Assembly: GCA_963850095.1 (NCBI GenBank)
Contig: CAWKJX010000013.1
Span: 62,001 to 126,000 of the forward strand
Origin: Bog-473 sp963850095
GTDB taxonomy: Bacteria; Actinomycetota; Acidimicrobiia; Acidimicrobiales; RAAP-2
DNA: 64,000 bases
Direction: 5' to 3'
Positions within the stretch are counted from its first letter, which is position 1; every line of letters starts with the position of its first letter. Of the stretch, positions 18,031 to 27,238 are shown piece after piece. Both the position numbers and the translations under genes were made by a program. The notes below the pieces were generated by a model. It saw only the letters and a list, made by a program, of their open reading frames with translations, did no database searches and was not told the DNA's origin.

Positions 18031-19470
18031 ATGCGACGCCGCCTGCTCCTCGCGATGGTCGGCCTGGTGGCCGTGACGTTGGTCATCGCCGGGGTCGGCA
18101 GTCTCATCCTGACGCGCAACGATGCACGCAACCAGGCCAAGTCCGAGCTCGTCTCCGAAGTCGATGCGCTGACGTCGCCCAAGAGCGGCGAACAGTCGCT
18201 CCGTGTCCTCAACGTCATCCGTCACACGCTCAAACTCGAGAACGCCGACACCATCCGCGTCACCGCAGCCGGTGAGCTCGCCTCGTCCCTCCCGGACGGG
18301 CTCACCGCGGAGGACATCGACCCGGCGGCGCTCCAGAACGGCCAGACCACGTCGGGTCGTCAGGGGAACCTCGTGTACGCCGCGGCGCCCATCGACTTGT
18401 CTCTCACGGAGCGCCAGAGGTTGGCCAAGCGCGCCCACGTGGCCGCGTTCGACGGCACGCTGGCCATTCTCCTCACGCGCGACGTCGGGGACCTCGGCCC
18501 GAGTTGGGGGTACTTCATCCTGGCCGGAGGCGCGGCGTTGCTGGTCGCCGGGGCGGTGGCCTGGCAGATGAGTCGGCGCATGGCCCGGCCGCTGGTGGAG
18601 GTCGAAGATGCCACGCGCCGGATCGCCTCGGGCGAACTCCATGCCCGGGTCCCGGTCCGCAGCCGGGACTACGCCGAATTCGCGTCGCTGACCGGATCCA
18701 TCAACGCCATGGCCCAGAGCCTCGAGGACGGTCGGGCCCGGGAGCGCCACCTCCTTCTCGCCGTGTCGCACGACCTGCGCACGCCTCTTACCTCCATTCG
18801 CGGTTTCGCCGAGGCGATCCAGGACGGGGCCATCGAAGACAGCGGGCAGGCCGCCGACGTCATCATTGCCGAGTCCCGCCGCCTCGAGCGCCTCGTGGGC
18901 GACCTGCTCGACCTCACCAAGCTCGAAGCGCGGCAGATGTCCATCTCTCTGCGGCCGACCAACGCCGTCGAGGTGGTGGCCACCACGGCCGAGGGGTTCC
19001 GCCCCGCGGCGGCCAAGACCGGGCTGCAGATTGTGGTGCGGGCACCGGGAGGGGCGACCGTCGACAGCTGGGAGTCGCCGGGAGCGCCGCCGGTGGCGGC
19101 CGATCCGGACCGGCTGGCCCAACTACTGGCCAACCTCATTGAGAATGCCATCACGTTCGCCCTCACCACGGTGACGGTGGCGGTCGGCGACGACCCGGCG
19201 TCGGGGACGTGCGTGATCACGGTCGACGACGACGGTCCCGGCATTGCCGAGGGCGATCTGCACCGGGTGTTCGAGCGCTTCTACCGGGCCGACCGTGGGC
19301 CGAACCGTCGCCTGGGCTCGGGACTGGGCCTGGCCATTGTGGCCGAGCTGGCCGCGGCCATGGGCGGTACCGTGCGGGCGGAGTCGCCCATCAACTACGA
19401 CGGCGGCTCGCGCTTCGTCGTGACGCTCGGGTACTGGCGGGGTGCCGTGCCTGTGCCCACAAGGGTCTGA
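18031..19470 (+). CDS. Sensor histidine kinase
   Basis: 479-residue membrane kinase: TM1 at about residues 7-27, an extracellular sensor of about 130 residues, TM2 at about 160-180, HAMP domain, HisKA with the phospho-acceptor in V-S-H-D-L-R-T-P, and an ATPase domain with N-box N-L-I-E-N-A, G1 D-D-D-G-P-G-I and G2 G-S-G-L-G-L. Cognate of the preceding response regulator. The signal is unknown. Confidence 0.95.
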   Translation: MRRRLLLAMVGLVAVTLVIAGVGSLILTRNDARNQAKSELVSEVDALTSPKSGEQSLRVLNVIRHTLKLENADTIRVTAAGELASSLPDGLTAEDIDPAALQNGQTTSGRQGNLVYAAAPIDLSLTERQRLAKRAHVAAFDGTLAILLTRDVGDLGPSWGYFILAGGAALLVAGAVAWQMSRRMARPLVEVEDATRRIASGELHARVPVRSRDYAEFASLTGSINAMAQSLEDGRARERHLLLAVSHDLRTPLTSIRGFAEAIQDGAIEDSGQAADVIIAESRRLERLVGDLLDLTKLEARQMSISLRPTNAVEVVATTAEGFRPAAAKTGLQIVVRAPGGATVDSWESPGAPPVAADPDRLAQLLANLIENAITFALTTVTVAVGDDPASGTCVITVDDDGPGIAEGDLHRVFERFYRADRGPNRRLGSGLGLAIVAELAAAMGGTVRAESPINYDGGSRFVVTLGYWRGAVPVPTRV

Positions 19471-19517
19471 AGCCGCCACCGGAGTGCCGCGGCCGTGTGG
19501 CCGTGGCCGCCGCCGTG

Positions 19518-19523
19518 TACCGT
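19518..19523 (+). promoter_or_regulatory. Probable leaderless -10 element (TACCGT)
   Basis: A TANNNT hexamer six bases before ATG 19530, the same geometry as at 12344; no ribosome-binding site is seen. Confidence 0.4.
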
Positions 19524-19529
19524 TCGGTC

Positions 19530-19949
19530 ATGGCTGACGTCGAGCAGGCAATCAGACAGGTCCCGCTGTTCTCGGATCTGTCCAAGCGCGAGGTGAAGCA
19601 GCTGGCCGCGGCCATGAGCGAGCGTTCGTTCCCCGCGGGAACGGCGATCACGGAGAAGGGGAAGCCCGGAATCGGCTTCTTCATCATTGTGAGCGGTACC
19701 GCCACCGTCAGCGACGGCAGCGCAACGATCGGCTCCCTGAAGCCGGGCGACCATTTCGGCGAGATTGCCCTCATTGACGAGGGCCCCCGCATGGCCAACG
19801 TCGTGGCGGACACCGATCTGGACTGTTACGCGCTGACCGCCTGGCAGTTCCGGCCCTTCGTCCAGGCCCACCCCGATGTTGCCTGGGCTCTGCTGCAGTC
19901 GCTCGTCAAGCGGATGGTGCGCGACACAGGTCTTCCCACCGGAGGGTAG
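19530..19949 (+). CDS. Cyclic nucleotide-binding domain protein
   Basis: 139 residues forming a single cNMP-binding domain: V-P-L-F-S-D-L-S near the N-terminus, then the phosphate-binding cassette G-D-H-F-G-E-I-A-L-I-D-E-G-P-R-M-A. The Arg of the P-R-x-A pattern is present, consistent with cAMP/cGMP binding. No DNA-binding or effector domain follows, so it probably acts through a partner. Confidence 0.9.
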   Translation: MADVEQAIRQVPLFSDLSKREVKQLAAAMSERSFPAGTAITEKGKPGIGFFIIVSGTATVSDGSATIGSLKPGDHFGEIALIDEGPRMANVVADTDLDCYALTAWQFRPFVQAHPDVAWALLQSLVKRMVRDTGLPTGG

Positions 19950-20059
19950 GCCCCCGCGCTGGGGGAGCCGGGTGTTCACCGGCGGGCGCCACCACAACGA
20001 CGTTGATGCACCCAATCCGGTCGGGACGCCGCGGTGCTCGAGTGACGGAGCTACTGCTC

Positions 20060-20959
20060 TCAGCCGGTGATGAACGTGGCGGCGAAGGCCTGCAGCCACT
20101 CGACTGGCCCCGGGGAGGGGGACCACGGCGGGCTGATGAGCGTCCAATCGACGCCGAGCTCCTCCATGTCGCCCAGGCGCTGGCGGATGCGCTCGGCATC
20201 GCGTTCGAAGTTGGCCAGGCCCGGCCCCGAGTAGCTCAAGATGAGCTCGAGCTGCTCGTAGCGCTCACCGGCGAAGCGTTCGAGCACCGACAGGCGCTCG
20301 CGCAGTTCCTCGGTCGTGGTCACCGGCGGTGTGCGTGCTGTCTTGGCCACCGAGGCCGATGCGGCCATCGGCATCCACCCGGCGGCGAAGCGGGCGGCTC
20401 GGTGGAGCGCGGCATCGGAATTCCCGCCCATCCATATGGGGATGGACCGGTTCCGCGGTGCCGGTAGGGCCTGGGTGTTGCGGGCGGAGAAGTGGCGGCC
20501 CTCGAACGTGAACGGTTCACCACGCCAGTGCAGCTGCATCGCCTCGAGCGCCTCGTCAAAGAGCGCGTTGCGCTCAGCGAAGTCCACGCCAAGGGCGAAA
20601 TACTCCGACTTGAGGTACCCGGCGCCGGCACCCATGTAGAAGCGTCCTTCGGACATCCGGTCGAGCGTCGCCGCCGCCTTGGCCAGCACGAACGGATTGC
20701 GATAGGGGACGACGGTGAGGTTGGTCACCAGCGCCAACTCGGTGGTGACGGCCGCCGCGGCTGCCAGCGCGACGAAAGGGTCGAGGCTCTGGTGCCCGCC
20801 GGCGGCCAACCAGGTGGCGCTCGGGGCCGGGTGCTCCGTCAGAGCGAATCCGTGCCACCCGGCCGACTCGGCGGCCGCGGCAATCCCGGGAATCGTGCCG
20901 GCGTCGAGCAGGTCGAGCTCGCTTCCGTTGGCCTCGGGGTAGTGAAGGATGAAGCGCAC
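20060..20959 (-). CDS. LLM-class F420-dependent oxidoreductase
   Basis: 299-residue luciferase-like TIM barrel, with R-F-I-L-H-Y-P-E at the start, the A-L-V-T-N-L-T-V-V-P-Y-R-N-P strand, R-F-Y-M-G-A-G-A-G-Y and the C-terminal I-W-M-G-G-N-S. These match the F420-dependent actinobacterial LLM group; the flavin versus F420 choice is inferred from lineage. GTG 20959 chosen from the usual N-terminus. Convergent with the cyclic-nucleotide protein. Confidence 0.85.
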   Translation of the reverse strand: MRFILHYPEANGSELDLLDAGTIPGIAAAAESAGWHGFALTEHPAPSATWLAAGGHQSLDPFVALAAAAAVTTELALVTNLTVVPYRNPFVLAKAAATLDRMSEGRFYMGAGAGYLKSEYFALGVDFAERNALFDEALEAMQLHWRGEPFTFEGRHFSARNTQALPAPRNRSIPIWMGGNSDAALHRAARFAAGWMPMAASASVAKTARTPPVTTTEELRERLSVLERFAGERYEQLELILSYSGPGLANFERDAERIRQRLGDMEELGVDWTLISPPWSPSPGPVEWLQAFAATFITG

Positions 20960-21204
20960 CCGGTTCCTCGCTTTCCGGTCGGGCCCCGACGTCCCCGGGA
21001 ACCCAGCGGGGACCTTACCGATGTCGGGGGCCGACGGTAGGGGGAAGGACTGGTCCACCACGAAGCTCACTCGACGCGCCAGCGCGGCGGTGCAGGCTCC
21101 GGGCGGGCACAGCTGCGGCGCCGACTCGGGAGCGGGCCAAGCCGCCAGGGACACGCCGGTACAGTACGAAGGTCATCACAGAGACCGGATCGTTGGAGGG
21201 TCGC

Positions 21205-21786
21205 GTGCCGAGAATTGAGCCGATACCACTGGACGAGCTGGCGCCCGAGCCGCGCCGGATCATTGAGGAGGGGGTGGCCGACGGGCTGTACGCCACACCG
21301 ATCCCTCTGCAGATTTTTGCCTACAAGACTTCGCAGATCCTCATGACCAACGCGGCGCGCACCACGTGGGGCCAGCAGTCGCTCCTCGGGGGAAGGATCC
21401 TCGAACTGCTGCGCATCCGCAGCGCACAGCTGGGCGAGTGCCAGCCCTGCATGCAGTCACGCAAGCACGACTCGATCACGGAGGAGGACGTGGCCTGTCT
21501 CGTGGCACCCGGGGGGACGGAGCTGAACGAACAGGAACGCCTGGCGGTGGAATTCCTCGATCTCCTCTCGGCCGACCATCACGCCATGGACGACGAGTTC
21601 TACCGCCGACTGGGCGAGCACTTCACGGCCGCGCAGATCATTGAGCTCGGATTCGCCTGCGCCAACTCCATGGGCCTGCACCGCTTCATCCACACACTCG
21701 ACGTCTTCGGACAGGGGGCGCCGGTGATCCCCTACAGTCCCGACCAGGTCGACTCCGCCATTGACGAGCCCGCCCTGCACGCCTGA
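21205..21786 (+). CDS. Carboxymuconolactone decarboxylase / AhpD-like protein
   Basis: 193 residues of the AhpD-like all-helical fold with the redox pair C-Q-P-C in L-R-I-R-S-A-Q-L-G-E-C, followed by R-K-H-D. The C-x-x-C plus downstream histidine is the peroxidase-type active site of the family. GTG 21205 is preceded by GGAGG; an in-frame TTG at 21193 is less likely. Confidence 0.85.
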   Translation: MPRIEPIPLDELAPEPRRIIEEGVADGLYATPIPLQIFAYKTSQILMTNAARTTWGQQSLLGGRILELLRIRSAQLGECQPCMQSRKHDSITEEDVACLVAPGGTELNEQERLAVEFLDLLSADHHAMDDEFYRRLGEHFTAAQIIELGFACANSMGLHRFIHTLDVFGQGAPVIPYSPDQVDSAIDEPALHA

Positions 21787-21802
21787 CCCGGACCGTTCCG
21801 AT

Positions 21803-21828
21803 GGGCGGGGGTCCCAATTGGGCCGCCC
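21803..21828. terminator. Hairpin between convergent genes
   Basis: GGGCGG and CCGCCC arms enclose an inner palindrome (CCCAATTGGG) between the AhpD-like gene and the convergent membrane-protein gene. Probably a bidirectional terminator. Confidence 0.45.
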
Positions 21829-21894
21829 CGATACTCAGGGCGGAATCTCAAGACCGGTGACGTAGTGCGTGCCAGCCCGAGGGTGCGTCCCTGA

Positions 21895-22365
21895 TCAGGG
21901 CGTGAGCACCCGTCGTCTGCTCTGGACCGCAATAACGGCGTCAGCGAGCGCGCACGAGACCCCGAACAGGATTTCGTTGGGCATGCCTTCCGGCGACTCG
22001 TTCTGTGCCCAAGTGTGGATCCGCCGCACCGCCCGGGGGAATGGATTCTTCCGCCAGAAGTACATCGCGGGCTTGTCGGCGTCCAACAGCGTGGCCCCGG
22101 CAATGGCGGCGAACGTCGCAAGACGCGCCTTGCGATCCACCGCGGCCAGCGCACCGAGGGCAACTGCCAGACCCAGAATTCCGTCCCGCTGGGCATAGCG
22201 GAGAAACTGCTGCCAGTCGTCGACCGTGCGCAGTTTGCACCCCCAGTGCGGGACCATGTCGAGAGCGAGGTGCGAGACGACGCCGACCGCGAATGCAGTC
22301 ACTGGCCGCTGCTCGAGGACCCGGCCGATGGCGACGCCGGACAGCACGTGATTCGTCACGAACAC
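21895..22365 (-). CDS. Membrane protein of the metal-dependent hydrolase-like (DUF457/YdjM-type) class
   Basis: 156 residues with several hydrophobic stretches (A-I-G-R-V-L, A-F-A-V-G-V-V-S-H-L, G-L-A-V-A-L-G-A-L). The motif S-H-L-A-L-D-M-V-P-H-W and an A-D-K-P-A-M-Y-F-W segment resemble the membrane-bound predicted hydrolases annotated as DUF457-like; histidines and aspartates in those motifs would bind metal. Starts at GTG 22365. The family assignment is tentative. Confidence 0.6.
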   Translation of the reverse strand: MFVTNHVLSGVAIGRVLEQRPVTAFAVGVVSHLALDMVPHWGCKLRTVDDWQQFLRYAQRDGILGLAVALGALAAVDRKARLATFAAIAGATLLDADKPAMYFWRKNPFPRAVRRIHTWAQNESPEGMPNEILFGVSCALADAVIAVQSRRRVLTP

Positions 22366-22718
22366 CGCGCATTCCTAGTTCAGTTCGGTGTCGTGGTCAC
22401 GACAGCGGCGGCGACACGGGCTGGGACCATCTCTGCGATAGCGGTGGTCGTACTACCTGCAGGTGGACGCAGCGTCGCCGGACCACGCCACGCCGAGGAG
22501 GTCGGGCTGACTTTGGGACGAACCGAGGACAACGGGTGCCCGTATGGACGGGCCTTCCAGGGGCGGCAAAGACCCTCAAAACGGCGTAGACCCGCAGGTC
22601 AGGGGGCTGTGAACATTTAGGTGGCTCATAGCTTTCTCTGACCTGGCGTACAGACCGCCGATGTCCAATGGATTGAACGAGCCCTCGGAGCCTCCGGGCT
22701 CAGAAGCAGGACCACGAA
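22366..22718. other. Intergenic region, nothing recognised
   Basis: About 350 bases upstream of the small-protein pair and of the divergent membrane-protein gene. Base composition falls toward 22610-22660. No RNA or convincing promoter was seen. Confidence 0.3.
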
Positions 22719-22979
22719 ATGAGCGAAGAACCGCACAACGAAACGAAGGACCAGGCCATGGGCTACTTTCCAGCAGAATACGGAGCACTACTCCGTCCCA
22801 CCGGTGGAGCCCTCCAGGCTCGGATAGGGCACGACCAGGCGGGGTGTCCAGAAGAATTCGTGCTCAAGTACCGTCGCCAACGCACCGAGAACCCGTATGC
22901 GGACCAGGTGCATACAGGGGTGCGCGGACGTCGGTCATCCGAAGTCAACGAGTTGTTGGGGGGGCGTAATGATGCATGA
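22719..22979 (+). CDS. Small hypothetical protein upstream of zinc-finger protein
   Basis: 86 residues, hydrophilic, beginning M-S-E-E-P-H-N-E-T-K and containing Y-F-P-A-E-Y-G-A-L-L-R-P. No known domain. Its last codons overlap the start of the next gene (22969), which suggests translational coupling. Support is only the open frame, the coupling and a plausible start. Confidence 0.4.
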   Translation: MSEEPHNETKDQAMGYFPAEYGALLRPTGGALQARIGHDQAGCPEEFVLKYRRQRTENPYADQVHTGVRGRRSSEVNELLGGRNDA

Positions 22980-23217
22980 ACCGCGGCACCGGTACGGCGT
23001 GTGCCATCGGTGTGGATGGTCCGGCTCGGTTTCGAGGGTCGGCCTGCGGGACCGCCGGAAGCTTGGAACCGGCACGGCCTTCGGACGCCTGTGTGACGAT
23101 TGCGCCAGCACGGTGGTGGGCCGGCCCCAGGTCCAGCCCCAGGTCCAGCCCCAGGTCCAGGTCGCAGCTCCTTCGCAGTCGCGACTCGAGCCGATTCGAC
23201 ACCCGCGCGTCGCCTGA
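22969..23217 (+). CDS. Small CxxC/CxxC zinc-binding protein (paralogue 1)
   Basis: 82 residues with two cysteine pairs, C-H-R-C and C-D-D-C, about 34 residues apart in the pattern Y-G-V-C-H-R-C-G-W ... G-R-L-C-D-D-C, likely one zinc site. The C-terminus carries a P-Q-V-Q tandem repeat from a 12-bp DNA repeat (about 23127-23160). A clear paralogue lies at 49086-49493. The start is ATG 22969 or 22972 after a G-rich stretch. Function unknown; a nucleic-acid or protein adaptor is possible. Confidence 0.6.
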   Translation: MMHEPRHRYGVCHRCGWSGSVSRVGLRDRRKLGTGTAFGRLCDDCASTVVGRPQVQPQVQPQVQVAAPSQSRLEPIRHPRVA

Positions 23218-23277
23218 GCCACCTTTGTGCAACGGAGGTGACCTTCTGGGATCGGCCCTCCGTGCCGGCGATCCGGT

Positions 23278-24165
23278 TCAGCCGAACCCTTCGCCCAACT
23301 GGAACACGGGTGCCTCTGAGTCCTGCCAGACGGGCAACTGAACAGGTCGCTGCTTCGGACCCTTGAGCTCCGCCCGGATCGTCCTCAGAACCCGCATCCC
23401 GTCACTGAAGGCGTTGAGATTGCTGGCGCCGAAGCGGCGCTCGGTCTCGAAGCTCGGCACCTCCACGACCTTGAAACCGGCCTTGGCGATCCGCACGTTG
23501 ATCAGGGTCTCAACCTCGAAACCGTCGCCCCAGAGCATGGTGCCACTCGGAGACTCGAGCTGGGGGGCCGGCAGGTTCATCGCCTCGAGGCACTCACGCC
23601 GGAACGCGTTGAAGCCGTAGCACAGGTCTGTGTAGCGGGTTCCGTAGAGTACGTTGACGACCTTGTTGAGCCAGAAGTTGCCGAACCTCCTGATCAGAGT
23701 GATGTCGTCGCTGCCCCCGCCATCAACGAACCGCGACCCCTTGGCGAAGTCCGCGCCGCGCTTGAGCGCGTCGATGAAGAGAAGGATCTCCTCGGGGTCG
23801 TTCGAACCGTCGGCATCGATCATGACGATGAAGTCGCCCGACGCTGCGGCAAACCCGCAAGCCAGGGCATTTCCCTTGCCCTCACGCGTCTGATGGATGA
23901 CCGTCACGTCGGGCCGGAGCCACTGCGCGACCTTCACCGTGTCGTCCGTCGAGTTGCCGTCGACCAGGATGAGCTCGCAGTCCTGGGGAAGCTTCTGAAG
24001 AACGTGCGGCAGGTTGAGTGCCTCGTTCTTGGTCGGGACCACGATGGTGATCGATGGTTCGGCCTTCTCAGGCCCGGGCGCGTTCCGGGGCGAAGTCGAT
24101 TCCCCCGCGAACCGCTGAGGGTCTCTCGCCCGTACCACCCTCGCATCCAGCTTGCTACTAGCCAC
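23278..24165 (-). CDS. Family 2 glycosyltransferase (polyprenyl-phosphate sugar transferase-like)
   Basis: 295 residues with a GT-A fold. It has I-T-I-V-V-P-T-K-N-E-A at the start of the domain, L-I-L-V-D-G-N-S-T-D-D-T, and the metal-binding motif M-I-D-A-D-G-S. It resembles dolichol-phosphate mannose synthase/undecaprenyl-phosphate sugar transferases that charge a lipid carrier on the cytoplasmic face. No C-terminal membrane helices. GTG start at 24165. First gene of the polysaccharide locus, divergent from the GMC oxidoreductase. Confidence 0.88.
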   Translation of the reverse strand: MASSKLDARVVRARDPQRFAGESTSPRNAPGPEKAEPSITIVVPTKNEALNLPHVLQKLPQDCELILVDGNSTDDTVKVAQWLRPDVTVIHQTREGKGNALACGFAAASGDFIVMIDADGSNDPEEILLFIDALKRGADFAKGSRFVDGGGSDDITLIRRFGNFWLNKVVNVLYGTRYTDLCYGFNAFRRECLEAMNLPAPQLESPSGTMLWGDGFEVETLINVRIAKAGFKVVEVPSFETERRFGASNLNAFSDGMRVLRTIRAELKGPKQRPVQLPVWQDSEAPVFQLGEGFG

Positions 24166-24419
24166 CGCCTATTTCCCCTATCTGGATTGGTGCCCAAATT
24201 CGCCAAGCGGACACCTGTCATGGCCGCTGCCCGTCAAATAGATAATGACAAGCTGCGTCCAGGCCAAGTAGAGCATAACGTCCCTAATCGGGCACGTAAT
24301 TTGGCCTCACAAAATGACAATTTCCGGCCAATTGCTCAGGGTCAGCTGAGAATCTGCCGGCCTCTCGGAATCGGGACGATTTCCCGGTGTCCCAGAAGGG
24401 TCTGGAGGGCCCCTCCGCT
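24166..24419. promoter_or_regulatory. Divergent intergenic region of the polysaccharide locus
   Basis: 254 bases, clearly more AT-rich than the surroundings (especially 24220-24340), between two divergent starts, so promoters for both are expected here. I cannot assign specific -35/-10 pairs with confidence. Confidence 0.4.
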
Positions 24420-26012
24420 ATGCCGTCAGCGCTGATCATCGGGTCGGGTCCCGCCGCGGCCGGCGTCGCCCTCGCCCTGGCCCCGGATCCCACCTACGAG
24501 GTTACCGTCATCGACGTCGGCGCGACCTTGGAGCCGGATCTCCAGTCTGCCCTCCGGCGGGTATCGACCAGTCCGGAACAGTCGTGGTCTCCTTCCGATC
24601 TCATGCGCATCGGACAACAGCCGGTGGTCGGCCAGCGAGGGGAACTGCCGCAGAAACGCACCTACGGCTCGGATTTTCCCTTCCGTGACGCTGGGCAGTT
24701 GGGTGGGATCGATCCGGTCGGTCCGGCCAACGGGCAGGTGGTTTCGGGGGCCTATGGCGGCTTCTCGAATGTCTGGGGGGCCCAGATCATGCCCTTCTCC
24801 AGGGCAACCTTCGATCGCTGGCCCGTTTCGATGGCCGACATGGAGCCCCACTACCGGGTTGCCCTGGAGCAAATGACCCTCGCCGGCGACGAGGACGACC
24901 TGGCCGAGCTGTTCCCGCTCATGGCCCCGGCCAGGAGCCTGCCCCCGTTGGCCGAGCGGACGGATCGCGTGCTGGAGCGGTACGAGGCGCGCCGGCCGTT
25001 GGTCCAGTCGCACGGGATCACGCTCGGCCGGGCCCGTCTGGCCTTCAAGGCTGACGAGTGCATCCGGTGTGGCATGTGTATGACGGGCTGCCCCTATGGG
25101 CTCATCTATTCCAGCGCACACACGTTCGACCGCCTCCGCTCCGAGAACCGGATCAGCTACCGGGCCGGCCTCCTCGCCGTCCGACTGGACGAGGTCGACG
25201 GGCGCCCGCACGTCGTGGTCCGGGACACGGCAAACGGGCGGATCGAACGCCTGAGCGCCGATCGGATTTTCGTGGCCTGCGGGGGCATCGGAACGACCCG
25301 GCTGGTCCTCGGGTCCCTCGAGGCATTCGACGAGCCCATCTACCTGCAGGAGTCCGTGCAGTTTGTCCTGCCGGCTCTTTCCGTCCGTCCGGTCGGCGAC
25401 CCGCGCTCGGCCCAGAACTTCACCCTCAACCAGTTCAACCTCGTCTACGACGCCACCGGCGAGGGTCTCGATCTCTGCCAGATCCACTTCTACGGCTACA
25501 ACCCCGCGTTTCTCAGCTCGCTCCCCGGGGTTGCCCGGCGGCCCGGGGCCGATGCCATGCTCGGCGCCCTCCTGCGGAGGATCTCGGTGGGGCTCGGCTA
25601 TGTGCCCGGGTGGGCATCGCCTCGCGTCCGGGCGGTTGCCCGTCGCGGCGCCGGCAGCGAGGAACTGCCCACGGTCGAGCTCGAGCGCGATGGAGACGAT
25701 GGGTGGCCACCCATGTTGCACGACCTGGTGCGCGCCATGCTGAAGGTCGCCCCCGCCCTCGACCTATGGCCGGTCGCCCCCATGCTCTCGGTCTCGTCGG
25801 CGGCCAAGAGCTATCACTTCGGCGCCAGCTTCCCGCACGGTCCGGCCCGTTCGGCCAGGACGACGGACAGAACGGGGCGCCTGTCGGCCTGGGACCGCAT
25901 CCATCTGGTCGACGCCTCGGTGTTCTCGGACGTACCGGCGACCACCTTCACCCTGACGATCATGGCGAACGCCCATCGCATTGCCAGCGAAACGCTGAGG
26001 GCCGACGGGTGA
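24420..26012 (+). CDS. GMC-type oxidoreductase with ferredoxin-like four-cysteine motif
   Basis: 530 residues. The N-terminal FAD dinucleotide motif is A-L-I-I-G-S-G-P-A-A-A-G and the C-terminal active-site region is of GMC/choline-dehydrogenase type (V-D-A-S-V-F-S-D-V-P-A-T-T-F-T). Between them, near residue 217, lies C-I-R-C-G-M-C-M-T-G-C-P, a C-x2-C-x2-C-x3-C-P arrangement expected to bind a 4Fe-4S cluster. It probably oxidises a sugar or lipid-linked alcohol and passes electrons to the cluster. ATG 24420 preferred over GTG 24387. The epimerase gene overlaps its stop. Confidence 0.8.
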   Translation: MPSALIIGSGPAAAGVALALAPDPTYEVTVIDVGATLEPDLQSALRRVSTSPEQSWSPSDLMRIGQQPVVGQRGELPQKRTYGSDFPFRDAGQLGGIDPVGPANGQVVSGAYGGFSNVWGAQIMPFSRATFDRWPVSMADMEPHYRVALEQMTLAGDEDDLAELFPLMAPARSLPPLAERTDRVLERYEARRPLVQSHGITLGRARLAFKADECIRCGMCMTGCPYGLIYSSAHTFDRLRSENRISYRAGLLAVRLDEVDGRPHVVVRDTANGRIERLSADRIFVACGGIGTTRLVLGSLEAFDEPIYLQESVQFVLPALSVRPVGDPRSAQNFTLNQFNLVYDATGEGLDLCQIHFYGYNPAFLSSLPGVARRPGADAMLGALLRRISVGLGYVPGWASPRVRAVARRGAGSEELPTVELERDGDDGWPPMLHDLVRAMLKVAPALDLWPVAPMLSVSSAAKSYHFGASFPHGPARSARTTDRTGRLSAWDRIHLVDASVFSDVPATTFTLTIMANAHRIASETLRADG

Positions 26013-26873
26013 CCACGGGTCACCGGCGTGTGGTCGCCATCACCGGGGCGTCGGGCTACCTGGGCTCGGCCCTCGTCAGCGCGTTCGAGTCCGCCGGGTA
26101 TCGCGTGCGTCGACTCGTCCGGTCGCCGGCTTCGGGAACCGACGACCTCTACTTCGACCTGGCCTCGGTAGACCGGATCGGGGAGCTCAACGGGAGTAGA
26201 CCTGCTCGTTCACTGCGCGTACGACCTGGCCCTGACGAAGAGGGCGGATATTTGGCGGTCGAACGTCTACGGATCCATCGCCCTGTTCGACAGAGCTCTC
26301 TCCGATGGGGTGGGCCGGACGATCACACTGTCGTCGATGTCGGCGTACGCCGGAACCCGCCAGCATTACGGCCGCGCCAAGCTGGCCATTGAGGGGGCGG
26401 CTCGGGCGCGTGGGATGTGCATCGTCCGCCCCGGGCTGGTCTACGGGCCGGCATGGAGAGGTATGGCCGGCACCCTGCGCCGGCTGGCTGCGCTGCCGGT
26501 CCTGCCCGACTTCGGACCCGAGGCGCGCCAATTCACCGTGGCCGAGCACGACTTCGCGGCCGCCGTCGTGGCGTTGGCCGGGGCGACGGACGCGCCGACC
26601 GTCCCGGTGGGGATCGCGCACCCCGACGCGGTCCCGTTCCGTCGACTCCTGACGAGTTTCGCGGCGAGCATCGGAAAGCCGCGGCCTCGCTTCGTCCGCA
26701 CGCCACCTCGGCTCGCCTATGGGGCCTTGCGGACGGCGGAGGTCCTCCCCCTCCCGTTGCCGGTGCGAGCTGACTCCCTGCTCGGGCTCATCCGGCCGGC
26801 GCCGAGCGTTCCCCATCTCGAGGTCCTGGACGAGCTCGGGGTGGTGTTGCAACCATTCGACTTGCCTGCCTGA
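26009..26873 (+). CDS. NAD-dependent epimerase/dehydratase (SDR family), frameshifted
   Basis: GTG 26009 overlaps the GMC stop. The N-terminus is a Rossmann dinucleotide motif, V-A-I-T-G-A-S-G-Y-L-G-S-A-L. The frame then shifts near 26195, where one extra base separates L-N-G from V-D-L-L-V-H-C-A, and continues with L-S-S-M-S-A-Y and the active-site tyrosine/lysine in H-Y-G-R-A-K. This is an extended SDR acting on nucleotide sugars or similar. Corrected length is about 287 residues. All family motifs remain once the single base is removed, so an assembly error is likely. Confidence 0.75.
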
Positions 26874-27238
26874 CGCCCCCCCAGGCAGGGGGCACCGGCC
26901 GCATCGGTATCGCCTCAGCCGCCTCGGTGAACCCGTCGCCGGCTACGCACGCGCCGAGCACGGCCTCCTCTATGGCGCACCGGCTCGGAGCACACGAGCA
27001 CCATGACCACCAGAGCGTTCTGCATGACCACTTCGTTGGCTCAAGGATGCACTTCGGTCATCCGATATGAACCTGTGACCCACTCGCGGCGGCATGCGGC
27101 GTCAGAGATGGGAGTAGTGGCAGGGCTAGCCTTTGTTTCATGCAAATTGGCGGTCACGCATGCGGCTTGGAAGCCCATGGCCGGTGAACAGCCGCGCCCC
27201 GGGCGGATAGGTCCGCCGCAACCCCGAGGCGCAATCTG
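26874..27238. other. Intergenic region upstream of flippase 1
   Basis: 365 bases with no credible gene. Composition becomes less GC-rich after 27030; a promoter for the flippase is expected here but not resolved. Confidence 0.35.
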
